DNA of 64,000 bases from Phytoseiulus persimilis (Eukaryota; Arthropoda; Arachnida; Mesostigmata; Phytoseiidae), in the NCBI GenBank assembly GCA_037576195.1, contig CM075103.1:21204001-21268000 (forward strand), given 5' to 3'. Shown piece by piece: positions 1-11,127 of this stretch (position 1 is the stretch's first letter; every line of letters begins with the position of its first letter). The notes beneath the pieces were generated by a model. That model ran no database searches. It was given only the letters and a program-made list of their open reading frames with translations, and was not told the DNA's origin. The position numbers were made by a program, and so were the translations under genes.

Positions 1-2296
1 ATTGGGAAAATCGTTTGTGGCACTCATCGCAAATGAACGGTTTCTCACCGGTGTGTATTCGCTTGTGTCTTGCGAGGTTACCAGAGCAAGAAAAACTCCT
101 GTCGCACTCATCGCAAATGGACGGTTTCTCATCAGTGTGTATACGCTTGTGACTTGCGAGATGGTTGGATTGGGAAAATCGTTTGTGGCACTCATCGCAA
201 ATGAACGGTTTCTCACCGGTGTGTATTCGCGTGTGTCTTGCGAGGTTACCAGAGCAAGAAAAACTCCTGTCGCACTCATCGCAAATGAACGGTTCCTCAC
301 CGGTGTGTATACGCTTGTGACTTGCGAGATGGTTGGATTGGGAAAATCGTTTGTCGCACTCATCGCAAGCGAACGGTTTCTCACCGGTGTGTACCCGCTT
401 GTGTCTCGCCAGGCTACTGGAGCAATAATAACTCCTGTCGCACTCATCGCAAATGAACGGTTTCTCACCGGTGTGTATTCGCTTGTGTCTTGCGAGGTCA
501 CCGGAGCAAGAAAAACTCCTGTCGCACTCATCGCAAATGAACGGTTTCTCACCGGTGTGTATACGCTTGTGACTTGCGAGGTGGCTGGATTGGGAAAATC
601 GTTTGTGGCACTCATCGCAAATGAACGGTTTCTCACCGGTGTGTACCCGCTTGTGTCTCGCCAGGCTACTGGAGCAATAATAACTCCTGTCGCACTCATC
701 GCAAATGAACGGTTTCTCACCGGTGTGTATTCGCTTGTGTCTTGCGAGGTCACCGGAGCAAGAAAAACTCCTGTCGCACTCATCGCAAATGAACGGTTTC
801 TCATCAGTGTGTATACGCTTGTGACTTGCGAGATGGTTGGATTGGGAAAATCGTTTGTGGCACTCATCGCAAATGAACGGTTTCTCACCGGTGTGTACCC
901 GCTTGTGTCTTGCGAGGTTACCAGAGCAAGAAAAACTCCTGTCGCACTCATCGCAAATGAACGGTTCCTCACCGGTGTGTATACGCTTGTGACTTGCGAG
1001 ATGGTTGGATTGGGAAAATCGTTTGTGGCACTCATCGCAAATGAACGGTTTCTCACCGGTGTGTATTCGCGTGTGTCTTGCGAGGTTACCAGAGCAAGAA
1101 AAACTCCTGTCGCACTCATCGCAAATGAACGGTTCCTCACCGGTGTGTATACGCTTGTGACTTGCGAGATGGTTGGATTGGGAAAATCGTTTGTGGCACT
1201 CATCGCAAATGAACGGTTTCTCACCGGTGTGTATTCGCTTGTGTCTTGCGAGGTTACCAGAGCAAGAAAAACTCCTGTCGCACTCATCGCAAATGAACGG
1301 TTTCTCATCAGTGTGTATACGCTTGTGACTTGCGAGATGGTTGGATTGGGAAAATCGTTTGTGGCACTCATCGCAAATGAACGGTTTCTCACCGGTGTGT
1401 ATTCGCTTGTGTCTTGCGAGGTTACCAGAGCAAGAAAAACTCCTGTCGCACTCATCGCAAATGAACGGTTTCTCATCAGTGTGTATACGCTTGTGACTTG
1501 CGAGATGGTTGGATTGGGAAAATCGTTTGTGGCACTCATCGCAAATGAACGGTTTCTCACCGGTGTGTATTCGCGTGTGTCTTGCGAGGTTACCAGAGCA
1601 AGAAAAACTCCTGTCGCACTCATCGCAAATGAACGGTTCCTCACCGGTAAGTATACGCTTGTGACTTGCGAGATGGTTGGATTGGGAAAATCGTTTGTCG
1701 CACTCATCGCAAGCGAACGGTTTCTCACCGGTGTGTACCCGCTTGTGTCTCGCCAGGCTACTGGAGCAATAATAACTCCTGTCGCACTCATCGCAAATGA
1801 ACGGTTTCTCACCGGTGTGTATTCGCTTGTGTCTTGCGAGGTCACCGGAGCAAGAAAAACTCCTGTCGCACTCATCGCAAATGAACGGTTTCTCACCGGT
1901 GTGTATACGCTTGTGACTTGCGAGGTGGCTGGATTGGGAAAATCGTTTGTGGCACTCATCGCAAATGAACGGTTTCTCACCGGTGTGTACCCGCTTGTGT
2001 CTCGCCAGGCTACTGGAGCAATAATAACTCCTGTCGCACTCATCGCAAATGAACGGTTTCTCACCGGTGTGTATTCGCTTGTGTCTTGCGAGGTCACCGG
2101 AGCAAGAAAAACTCCTGTCGCACTCATCGCAAATGAACGGTTTCTCACCGGTGTGTATACGCTTGTGACTTGCGAGATGGTTGGATTGGGAAAATCGTTT
2201 GTCGCACTCATCGCAAGCGAACGGTTTCTCACCGGTGTGTACCCGCTTGTGTCTCGCCAGGCTACTGGAGCAATAATAACTCCTGTCGCACTCATC
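1..2296 (-). pseudogene. Continuation of the C2H2 array beyond the stop (about 27 near-identical fingers)
   Basis: After the stop the same minus-strand frame stays open to the window edge. It encodes about 27 fingers of 28 residues with the TGEKPF linker. Only three types recur: A (HKRFSQSNHLASHKRIH), B (DRSFSCSGNLARHKRIH) and C (DRSYYCSSSLARHKRVH). They are arranged as A-B pairs and A-B-C triplets. At about 1628-1636 one finger has its last His changed to Leu (tacttacc in place of tacacacc). Near-identity at DNA level points to recent expansion by unequal crossing-over. It is called a pseudogene because the stop at 2297-2299 separates it from the upstream coding part. A second start, readthrough or a sequencing error could rescue it. 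The array continues past position 1. Confidence 0.7.
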
Positions 2297-2512
2297 TTAA
2301 ATGAACGGTTTCTCACCGGTGTGTATTCGCTTGTGTCTTGCGAGGTCACCGGAGCAAGAAAAACTCCTGTCGCACTCATCGCAAATGAACGGTTTCTCAC
2401 CGGTGTGTATACGCTTGTGACTTGCGAGGTGGCTGGATTGGGAAAATCGGTTGTGGCACTCATCGCAAGCAAACGGTCTCTCACCGGTGTGTATTCGCTC
2501 ATGAGTCGTTAG
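1..2512. repeat. 84-bp tandem repeat (zinc-finger units)
   Basis: About 30 direct units of 84 bp (28 codons). Units also form 168-bp (A-B) and 252-bp (A-B-C) higher-order periods. The most distal units (about 2440-2900) diverge progressively, so the homogenised core lies toward position 1. Confidence 0.95.
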
Positions 2513-2942
2513 GTTACCAGAGGTGATGAAACTCTTGTCGCACTCATCGAAAGCGAACGGTCTCTCACCGGTTCGTACCCGTTTGTGTCTCGCCAGGCTG
2601 CTGGAGCAGGAAAAACTTCTCTTGCACTCGTCGCAGGCGAACGGTTTCTCATCGGTGTGTATTCGCTCACGATTCACCGAGGAAGCAGAAGTGGAAAATC
2701 GTTTGTCGCACTCCTCACAAGCGAACGGCTTCTCACCGGTGTGTACCCACTTGTGTTTCGCCAGGGTGTCGGATCGGGAGGAACTTTTCCCGCATTCATC
2801 GCGATCAAACGGTCTCTCACTAGTAGGTGTACATATTTGCCTCGAAAGGTGGATCCTTCGTTTGGAGCTCGAAGAACACTCGGAGCGTAAGACAGACTTC
2901 ACTTCGTAATGAGTTTGACGAGCATGCGGGTCTTCTACCTGA
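2297..2942 (-). CDS. C2H2 zinc-finger protein, N-terminal six fingers up to an in-frame stop
   Basis: The minus strand encodes about 215 residues with six C2H2 fingers joined by TGEKPF/TGERPF-type linkers, the usual pattern of nucleic-acid-binding zinc-finger proteins. Finger 1 is degenerate (DRDEC). Finger 3 has the last His replaced by Arg, and finger 4 has the first Cys replaced by Phe (FDEC). Fingers 5 and 6 are canonical. No ATG starts the frame. A CAG at about 2940-2942 on the minus strand looks like a splice acceptor, so the true start is probably in an upstream exon. The frame ends at TAA (2297-2299), exactly where every other unit has the first Cys codon TGC of the next finger. The degenerate N-terminal fingers look older than the array that follows. 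A nuclear DNA-binding role is inferred from the family; the target is unknown. Confidence 0.75.
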
Positions 2943-4304
2943 GTCAAGGTCTTTCCACTTGTCGAAGCAGAACGGTTTCCCTCCAGTGTGGGGTCGTTCG
3001 CGGATGCTCAAGCGAGCCCTCGAGGGAGATCTCGCTTCACCATGAGAAAACGACAACACTGCCTCTTGCACGTTGCGACCGAAGCAGCCAGGGATATTCT
3101 GACGCTCGGTTAACGTCCAGCTCTTGCAAGCTTCTCAGGATCTGGCTCTCACCGCTGGTATCTGCTTCTGCGATTCGACCAAATCCATCTTCAAACAGAC
3201 TCCAGCAGCAGATGGTAGAACATTATTTGCGGCGATCCTCCCGATCAGAGAAGCTTGACTCGTTCAATGGGCGACTTTCGGAGAACGCTCCACTCAAACA
3301 CGGTGCAACGTGGCACCTGGCACAGCTCAGCATTCACCAACTCACACCTCGGGGAATCGTCCACGCACGTTTGGTTGGGTGGAAGAGAGCGATGGTGAAA
3401 ATTTGAACCACATGCGCTAACACCTGAGTTCGATCCTCTGTTGCCGCGAAGTTTCAAGAATCGGAATGAGGCATCAACGTATCGCAATGCCTGAATTCAT
3501 TGCCCACGATGGAGGCCAGGAAGAATCAAATATGCTCCCACTAAACAAGACATACTCGATGCTATATCATATTGAGGGGATGCGAGAGATTCGGGCCCCT
3601 GATCGTTTTCGGATTTCAATAGCTGCCAAGAGGCGCAGGAAGATTGCAAAATACTAGCTGGCCTTCGGCCGACTACGCTGGCCCGACTCTCGCTTCGGAA
3701 GTCTACTAATGACAGACGGACTTCGCTCCTTGTGTGGTATCGTATCCAGTGCTTTTTTTCTGAAGAGGGAGAGGCCGAGAGGGCGGGGGAGGAGGGAGGG
3801 GGCGGGCATCATGAGACTTTCGGGAGAGGTCAAAGTACAGGTTGGCTTCACATCGCGGCGGTGCGCCTCATCGTTTAGATTCGCATCCTGGTAATACATG
3901 TGAACCCACACAGTCTCACCAGACGACCATCAGTCATCTCAATCGCCACATGATGGCATTTTTCTGTGATGCAGTTGGTTCGTTTCTCGTCGAAAGAAAA
4001 ATGACCGAAATGGTGGAATATCGTGGCCGATCGAGAAGCGTTGTTTCTGGAGCCTCTCTTGTTGGTTTTGCTCCAGCTCCATGAATGTGATACTGAGTCG
4101 CTCCATCGTGCGCGTCAAGAGTTCTTCTGGTGACTCAGGCTTCAGTTCCTCGAAATCGACGTTGTATCGTTTCTTCGGATGTTCCTTAAGCCCTCCTTGT
4201 TGCTTGCAAGCGAAGAACGTTCCGTAGAGTCTCGCAGGCGGTCATCTGGCCTTCCGTAGACCGCCTTGTGGACTGTCGTGGACGGTCTCGTTGGCTCTCG
4301 TGGA
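2943..4304. other. No recognisable gene
   Basis: Only short overlapping open frames on both strands. A purine-rich, G-rich tract lies at 3764-3806. The 5' exon and promoter of the zinc-finger gene may be here, but I cannot place them. Confidence 0.5.
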
Positions 4305-4640
4305 CATAACATTGACCCCGACTCACCTTTATAGTCTCCGAAAATAATCGTCAGATACACTCTAGAATCACCGCCTTGAATTCAGAAAAGTCAAGTCAGA
4401 TCGACCCCGGAACCACCTCTATAGACTACGGAGAGAATGGTCAGATTAACCTCAGTATAACCTTCATGGACTTCGGAAAGTATTATTGAATCGATCCCGG
4501 AACCGCCGGTGTACACGCCGGAAAGTATGTTCAGATCGATCATCGATCACGAAAGCAACTCCATAGTCTCCGAAAGCTATGATCAGAAAGATCCCGGACC
4601 ACCCTCTTCAGGTTCTCAAAAAAATCGTCAGGTTCCATTT
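4305..4640. repeat. Decayed array of the dispersed 45-bp repeat, plus orientation
   Basis: About seven diverged units of 45-50 bp with the core GATCGACCCCGGAACCACC, a CTCTATAGACTCCGGAAAG-like part and a GGTCAGAT part. The same family recurs, better preserved, at 42785-42975, 46176-46590, 46977-47072 and 50440-50950. Confidence 0.65.
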
Positions 4641-7600
4641 GTTCGAAGTAATGCTAAACCAATTCCGTCCATGGGAGCGCCACCCCCGCCAAAAAGCGGG
4701 GGTTGGGGCGACTCCAGGTTTCAGTGGCTTCGCGACTCCCACAGTACTGTGCTGTGGCACAGTCTGCAGCACGCATTTTCTTCCTGGACCCCACGAAAAA
4801 AAAAAAAAAGGCCATCATCGGCTATGACTTCGACTCGAAGTCTTCGAGGGGAGCCCAAGGAGTCTACCTGGCAGCTCATCGGATCGGTACTCCTTATAGT
4901 TAAGATTCGCACACCTGTCATAGTACAGAGGGGTTACAGAGGGGCTAATGTTGAGGGGGGAGGAGGCGGGGGTGGGATAGACTATTTCCTTCCTTGTGAG
5001 CCGCCCTACGACACGTCGTTGGTTCCAAGCTGATCTGATCAGTCGTGAGGGAAATGATCGAGGACAAACAAACAATCAAGCAAGTAGATCCTGGATTCAT
5101 CCATCTGTCGCGTTCACTTTGCACGGTCTCCATCTGATAGTTAGTTTCCGCGTTACACCGTCAGGTGTCGCGGGTGAGCGCTCCATTGCGGCCGGGATTC
5201 CCCGGAAGAGAGTGACGCCAAACGCACTCGCGGCGCGGCACGTCAACTCAAGTTCTCAATGAGTGCCACCAATGTAAACTCCTTCTATTCCTCCATTAGG
5301 GTGTATGACCATCATTATCATTATTCAATGAAGACGTACCCGCGACAGTTTACCGCTCTGGGCGAGCAGACAGGCCTGGAAGACTGGGGACGTCACGGGT
5401 CACCTCGGGTAAGCAGGCCCCTCTCGATGGTGTGCAACGGGGTGCCCGGTGCGGCCAGCACAGTTGCAACAGAGTGTGTGTGTGAGACGCGGACTGAGTG
5501 GGGACTATCCGCTCCCGCCCTGCAGGCTAAGCCACGCTTCTCCCTTTCGAGCCTTCGCTCGGAAATCCTGTCTGGTTGCTCAGAGTTAGGGAGCCGGTGG
5601 GGATTCGACACCCAATTCGTCTTTTCCGTGAAAGCACGCAACACCAACCTCCAAGAATTAAGGAGCTCTGTGTGTCCGTCTGTACGCATGCCCGCTCCTC
5701 AACGCACATGTTTTTAGAGATTTTCATAAAGCAGTTGATGGTTGTTTAGGCGGGGAGTATCCTGTTGGTGAATGGCGACATTCAAGCTGGTGAAAACAGT
5801 CAAGAGACAACTGTGCCGACGATTGGTGCCGCGCAGCGGCCAACACATCAAAACTGGCGAATTCCAGCTGGAATCAGAAACGCGATCCAAGAACGGTCAA
5901 GATATCCGTGAGAGGAAAAGGAGCACTCGGACACGAGAAACTGCGGCCGGGAGCGACCACAATCGCGCACTCACAGTCCTCAGCCACCGACGGGGTTGAG
6001 CTATGTCACGAGAAACCCCATGAAACGGTTCACAGAAGGCGAGGAAGACTCGATCCTTTACTCCCTTCGAATACTATCTTCGTGAGACTCCTTCCGTATT
6101 TCCTCCGTGATATATGCGCTGTCGCTCCTCTTTGGTCATGGCACCAGGTCTCGATTCGTTCCCCGGCGGGAAAAACCTCCAACGGAGCAAAAAAGCTCAG
6201 GTTCTGGCCATCACAGGGTAGTCTCATTCGCTAACAGTCAGAGTCCCGGCGGAGCGCGACGGGTTCAGCTCGACTCAATTATACAACCTCAATGATCCGA
6301 TTCAGTTCATAAACTGCATGATTGTTGCGCGTTCGGGGCAGCGGAGAATCCTCCTTCCGAGGTTCGCTCACGATCTCATCGATCCGACCCCGAAAATATT
6401 TCCTGCCTGGCAGTCAACGAAAAGCAGGCAGTCAGGAGTCAAGAGTCGGTCGTAAGGAGCTAAGAGCGAAAAGTCCCGCGTTAGGAGTCAGATGTCTGAA
6501 GTTGCAAAGGAGGAGTTGGAAGTCATGAGTTCGGAGTTGAGAGCTAGGGTAGTTGCCTTCGCCCACAGGTGTGGTCGCGGGAAGCCCGACTGGTGAAGGA
6601 TATACGTCTGCGTATGTTGGTTCCCTGAGTAGTCTGTGGGGAGGAAGGCGTGGAGCGTGGGATCGTGTGCGAGTGTTGAAAACCCTCTAGCTTGGGTTTT
6701 AGTGTTGTTTCGGTCGTTAACGGTTCACCTGGAATGAACTCTACACGGCTACGGAGAAAATTCGAATCGGATAATTCTGACTTCTTGGAGAACCATGAGA
6801 CAACGGGACAAATAGGATGGCAAAATGGAGGGTTCTCCTTCATCCACGCGCCGAGAGGGACAAGGAAACCATTCTTGTATCACTCACCCTGGCAGCGAGC
6901 CGCTCTCGCGAGAAAATCGCGCTGGGCCTGACACCGTCTTGCCCAGCGGCGACGCTATCACAAGGGGGCCGAACGCTGCACACGGCTTTCAAACTGGCTT
7001 GGAATCGACGGATGGCAGAAGAACCCACATGTAAAATTGATGAAAATCTCGAACGGCGATGGTTCTTCGAGCTTGCGTTTTATTTGTGTTGAATGACTGC
7101 ACCACTGCAAACAGAAATGTGTTAGAAGCTCTCGATCGAACTGTCCAGGATCCGGGAAATATCGGTGGATCTTTCGGTGACAATCTCATCTCGTCCTCCG
7201 GTGAGTTTCGTCAGACTTTGCCCATTGTATCAAGTGGGACCCCCGCAGATGAATCAATGCCTGTCTGAAATCTCCGGCCCTTGGGAGACACATAACAAAA
7301 TTCACATTTAAAACGAATGAGCGGAAGAGCTCCAGAATGATGAAACAGCTACGATGGCGACCGATGCTGTAAGATATCCCGACAACAAATCGCCCGTGGT
7401 CCCAGTCGGTCCCGATCGGCTGGCGAACTGCTGACTTACGGATCCCAGGGGCGCGCCAGATACTTGGTTTTCATACGACCCGAGAGAGCACTCGAATAAG
7501 TCAGAGACGCAAAACTGAAACAGGGGTCAGCGAAGGCCTGACCGGCAAAGACCTTCTCGCGGGAGGTCTGGGAATTGTTTCGCGCCTCTCATGCGCCGCC

Positions 7601-7729
7601 GCGCACCGCGACGGGTCGCGCGGGTACATTTATGGATACAGAATGCGCGGGATTCCCTGAGCTTTCAGGTGGAATCAAGCGCGACTGATTCGAAGAGCGG
7701 CGTGCTCACGCGAGCGATTTTTCTGAGAT
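4641..7729. other. No recognisable gene
   Basis: Short open frames only, with no domain I know. Noted: a small hairpin ccccgcc/ggcgggg-like stretch near 4683-4705, an A14 run at 4795-4809 and a G-rich tract at 4953-4978. Confidence 0.45.
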
Positions 7730-8364
7730 GGTCGTAGATCGGAAACTCACGATTTTACGATTCAGGAAAAATTGGGGGTATGACCCGCTGTTCTCTCTTC
7801 AGAACACTCTGATGGTGATCTGGAATTGAGCGGTTTCAAATTGAACGGCCCATGGATGGAAAAGGTTGGAGCTTCTCTTGAAACGCTGAGAAGCCTCTTG
7901 GAATTGTCACTTCACCACAGAGTACTCGGTATGTCTTCGCAATCGGTCTGGGCAATAAGTCCGAGACCTCCGGCAGAGGGAATCTGCCGGATTTCTCACA
8001 ACATTCCTCGTTGTCAAACGCTCAAACTACGAGTGACGCTGGGAACGAGAGAGGAATGTCTTTAACGTCAACGAAGACGACGAAGATGTCTCCCACAGTT
8101 CGTCTTCGGCCCACCTCTTGCGAGGAGGCGGATGAGACATGTAGGAATGACATTCCCAAGACGTTCCTGAGCGTTTCAATAGGAACTCCAGCCTACATAT
8201 TCCATCCATGGGAACATCCATTTGGCGAGGAAGAATTATCACATCTCAGATCTTCCGCGGCCGAGATTTCCGCTCGGCTGCGGCCAATATGCTCATGATG
8301 AACTTTGAGATTCGGGAAATCGAGAGGTAACAGGTAATATGAAGAGGTAACAGGGGCTCATAAT

Positions 8365-8833
8365 TAGGGCTAGGAGTATGGCGCGGCATTCACGGTCGTG
8401 GCGCGGCATTCACGGTCGTGCCACCGCCGTGAATCCCGTTCCACCTGCGTGAGTTCCGCAGCTTATCCACAGAATGCACGGATTCTTGAATATCTCCCGC
8501 AGTCAGATCGATCACGAGGTAAACCTCGCATTCGGGGAGCTTCGTGAGCTCTTCGCTGCCAGCTATCACAGTAACTCAACATCTCACGGTATCAGTCATT
8601 CAACGTGAGTGTAGAAAATGAATATCGGCGGAGAATTTCAAATTTATTCTTGTGGCATTCAATCTCCAATATCGTCGTGCCGGTTCCGCCACCCCCAGTA
8701 GCGGAATACTTCAGAAGCCTGGCTCCCCTTCTCGTTCCTGTAGGTTGAAAGTCGGAAGCCACAACGCCTTGCAGGACTCACGGAGGCCGTGAATCTCGGC
8801 CGTGAATTCCCTCGCGCTGAACTCCCAGCCCTA
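8365..8833. mobile_element. Nonautonomous hAT element (MITE), 469 bp
   Basis: The ends are inverted: TAGGGCTAGGAG at 8365 and the complement of TAGGGCTGGGAG ending at 8833. They are flanked by a perfect 8-bp duplication, CTCATAAT (8357-8364 and 8834-8841). Eight-base duplications and this terminal pattern are typical of hAT elements. The first bases match those of the autonomous hAT at 13171 (TAGGGCTTCCA). CCGTGAAT-type motifs are repeated near both ends and may be transposase-binding sites. Confidence 0.8.
8381..8420 (+). repeat. Perfect 20-bp tandem duplication
   Basis: GCGCGGCATTCACGGTCGTG occurs twice without a spacer in the subterminal part of the MITE. The inner ATTCACGG motif recurs inverted near the other end. 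Confidence 0.95.
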
Positions 8834-9036
8834 CTCATAATCTTGGTCTCGCCGGAATCGTTTAGTTGCGATTCTCTTATTTTCGTCCATGCCAACAGAA
8901 TCACCCGTGTGAGCAGGCGCTTGATTGAAACTGAGAGCTGACTGAATCCCCACATTCTGTAATTCTACTGCGGCTCCTGGGAGCGGAGTGCTGAGAAGTT
9001 GAAGTCAGGGGCCCAGAACTTCTGCATCCACTCAGT

Positions 9037-10071
9037 TTTAAACTCTCCATCAGAAACAAATTAGACAGTGAGAACCTCCTCGGAGTGATCTGAAAGATTT
9101 GACTTTGGGAAATTCTGAGCATCAGTGGACAACATCGGTTGCATCGCGATGAGGTAAAAAATGATGCTCGGACGACTATTGACAGCTCTGTAGTCAGCAG
9201 AAAGTACCATCGATTCAAAGCTCCTCGTCCCTTGTCGATGAAGGAGGATTCTGATCTACATGGATATCTGCGACCAGATTGTCCGGATGAATTCTGTTCG
9301 AGCCAGAGAGCCGCTGGCCACATATTTTTTTTACATCAGTCATAATTTCATTGACCGCGGTTCACGTCATGTCAGATGTCCCCAAGCCAAAGACCTCCCA
9401 CGAAAGCTCACGCGGATGCGTACTCACCACTGGGTGTGCATACGAGGAATGAAGCAACTGCCCTGTGAGAAGGTGCATGTATGATTTTCTGACTGAGTCT
9501 CTGGCTCATTGTTGTACTTCGCGCCGACAGCAGTCTTATTCCAACATGGATATTCACTCTGTATGTTTTTATCAGCATGAGTCGTGCATCTTAGCTCGCC
9601 CACCCTGTAGGCTCCACCTGACCAACACTGATGCCGCGTTGCCCCGCTGGACATCCGAGCCTTCGAGCCAAGAAACGAGGGATGCACCATGGATGTCACC
9701 TCGGGAGCTAGGCGTGATAGCTCAGGTCTCATTGCTCGAGCCTGGGATGGAAAACCCCGAAATTACCTATCGGCTTGTGGGCCCTCCCTTGAAGCTCAAT
9801 CGAGTTGTTCAAAATTGGAACGGCACAGATGAGAGATGGCGGATGCGATGACACTTCGTGATGTGTGGATCGTAGATCGTAGTCAACCCAGTCTCCGATC
9901 AAGCTCCAGGCCCCAGGAGCGCGAGCTGCATAACGAAAAATGAGCATGAGCCGCGTTCCTCGCATCACCGAGACGGGGAAGTCGTAATTCTCCTTATTTC
10001 GTTCCGTGATCCCCCAGACTCTAAGCGTACTTCCAGATCTTGTCCACTTACTGGCTACAGTAAGTGTTTTC
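9037..10071. other. No recognisable gene
   Basis: Short, unsupported open frames only. Nothing resembling a known family or repeat seen here. Confidence 0.45.
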
Positions 10072-10073
10072 TA

Positions 10074-11127
10074 TTGGGTGCGTGCAAAAGTTGTGAGCGC
10101 TAAACTTTGACAGCTCATAACTCCGCTCTCAGGAGTCGCAGAGAGATCATAAAAGGCTCCTAATACGCGGAACTCAGTCAGCTTTTATGCTGTCAATCGC
10201 GTTCTGATTGAACAAACGGTCTGCCCACACTGACGGTTTTCCTGAAAGGGTCGGAAATCGAAAGATTGCGATTTTTCGATTCCGGCGAAACTAAGATTAT
10301 GACCCCCTGTTTTCTCTTCGGAATCACGAAGTTCGGCGAAAATCAAGCGGTTTCAAAAAAAAGAAGAGCGATTCGGCCGCGGCCAAGCGGAGATATCGGC
10401 TTCGTAAGTTTCAATTTTCAGCCTTCTCGATCTATGCTGAGTAGATGGGAAAAAAATGGGCTTTCTCCAAAAATGCTCCATCTCCCCCGAAAGACGAGCC
10501 AATTTGAGATACTGCACAGCACATGCTATTATATAACCGGGTTCAAGGCTTCAAAAACATGTCATATTATCCAATTTCAGGCTTTCCAAGAGTTTCCAGG
10601 GAAAATCGTGCCGATGGCGGCGAACCCAGACATTGGATCAGATGACATATTTCGAAGCTTTGAGCCCAGCTATGAAATGTGCTATGCGGCATCTCGAATT
10701 GGCTCGTCTTTGGGTGAAGCGGAAGCATTTTTTGAGGAGGCCCATATTTTCCCCATTCACTCAGCATAGATCGAGAGGGCTAAAAATCGAAACTTACGAA
10801 GCCGATATCTCCGCTCGGCCGCGGCCGAATCGCTCAATTTTTTTTTGACAGCTCGATTTTCGACGAGCTCCGGGATTCCGAAGAGAAAACAGGGGGTCAT
10901 AATCTTAGTTTCCCCGGAATCGAAAAATCGCGATCTTTCGATTTCCGACCCTTTCAGTAAAACCGTCAGTGTGGGCAGGCCGTTTGTTCAATCAGAACGC
11001 GATTGACAGCATCTGAAAGCTGACTGAATTCCGCGTATTTCGAGTGTTTTGTGATCTGTCTGCGACTTTTGGGGGCGGAGTTATGGGCTGTCAAAGTTTA
11101 GCGCTCAGAACTTTCGCACGCACCCAA
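10074..11127. mobile_element. Foldback / long-inverted-repeat element, 1.05 kb
   Basis: Two arms of about 500 bp (10074-10577 and 10632-11127) are near-exact inverted copies around a loop of about 54 bp. The termini are TTGGGTGCGTGC and its complement, bordered on both sides by TA, which fits a TA target duplication and a Tc1/mariner-type origin. TA is itself palindromic, so this is not decisive. The arms contain a GGCCGCGGCC-like segment and a GACCCCCTGTTTTCTCTTCG block. No transposase is encoded, so it would depend on enzymes from elsewhere. Confidence 0.85.

Larger units (their letters stand above)
7730..9036. mobile_element. Decayed copy of the 10-kb foldback element
   Basis: Three blocks match the better copy at 10074-11127. 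About 7730-7850 resembles its left arm near 10250-10350. 8235-8356 resembles the right arm near 10795-10905, including the CTCGGCCGCGGCC-like segment. 8842-9035 resembles the right arm from 10905 to its end. The copy is interrupted at 8365-8833 by a hAT MITE. No coding content is recognised. Confidence 0.6.

Noticed and set aside
2-2512. An 836-codon plus-strand open frame across the zinc-finger repeats
   Set aside because: It is the antisense of the C2H2 array. Because the unit is 84 bp, one stop-free unit yields an endless frame. The minus strand has the Cys/His spacing and TGEKPF linkers.
10266-10848. Open frames of 71-167 codons on both strands
   Set aside because: They lie in the arms and loop of the foldback element and arise from the palindrome, with no protein motif.
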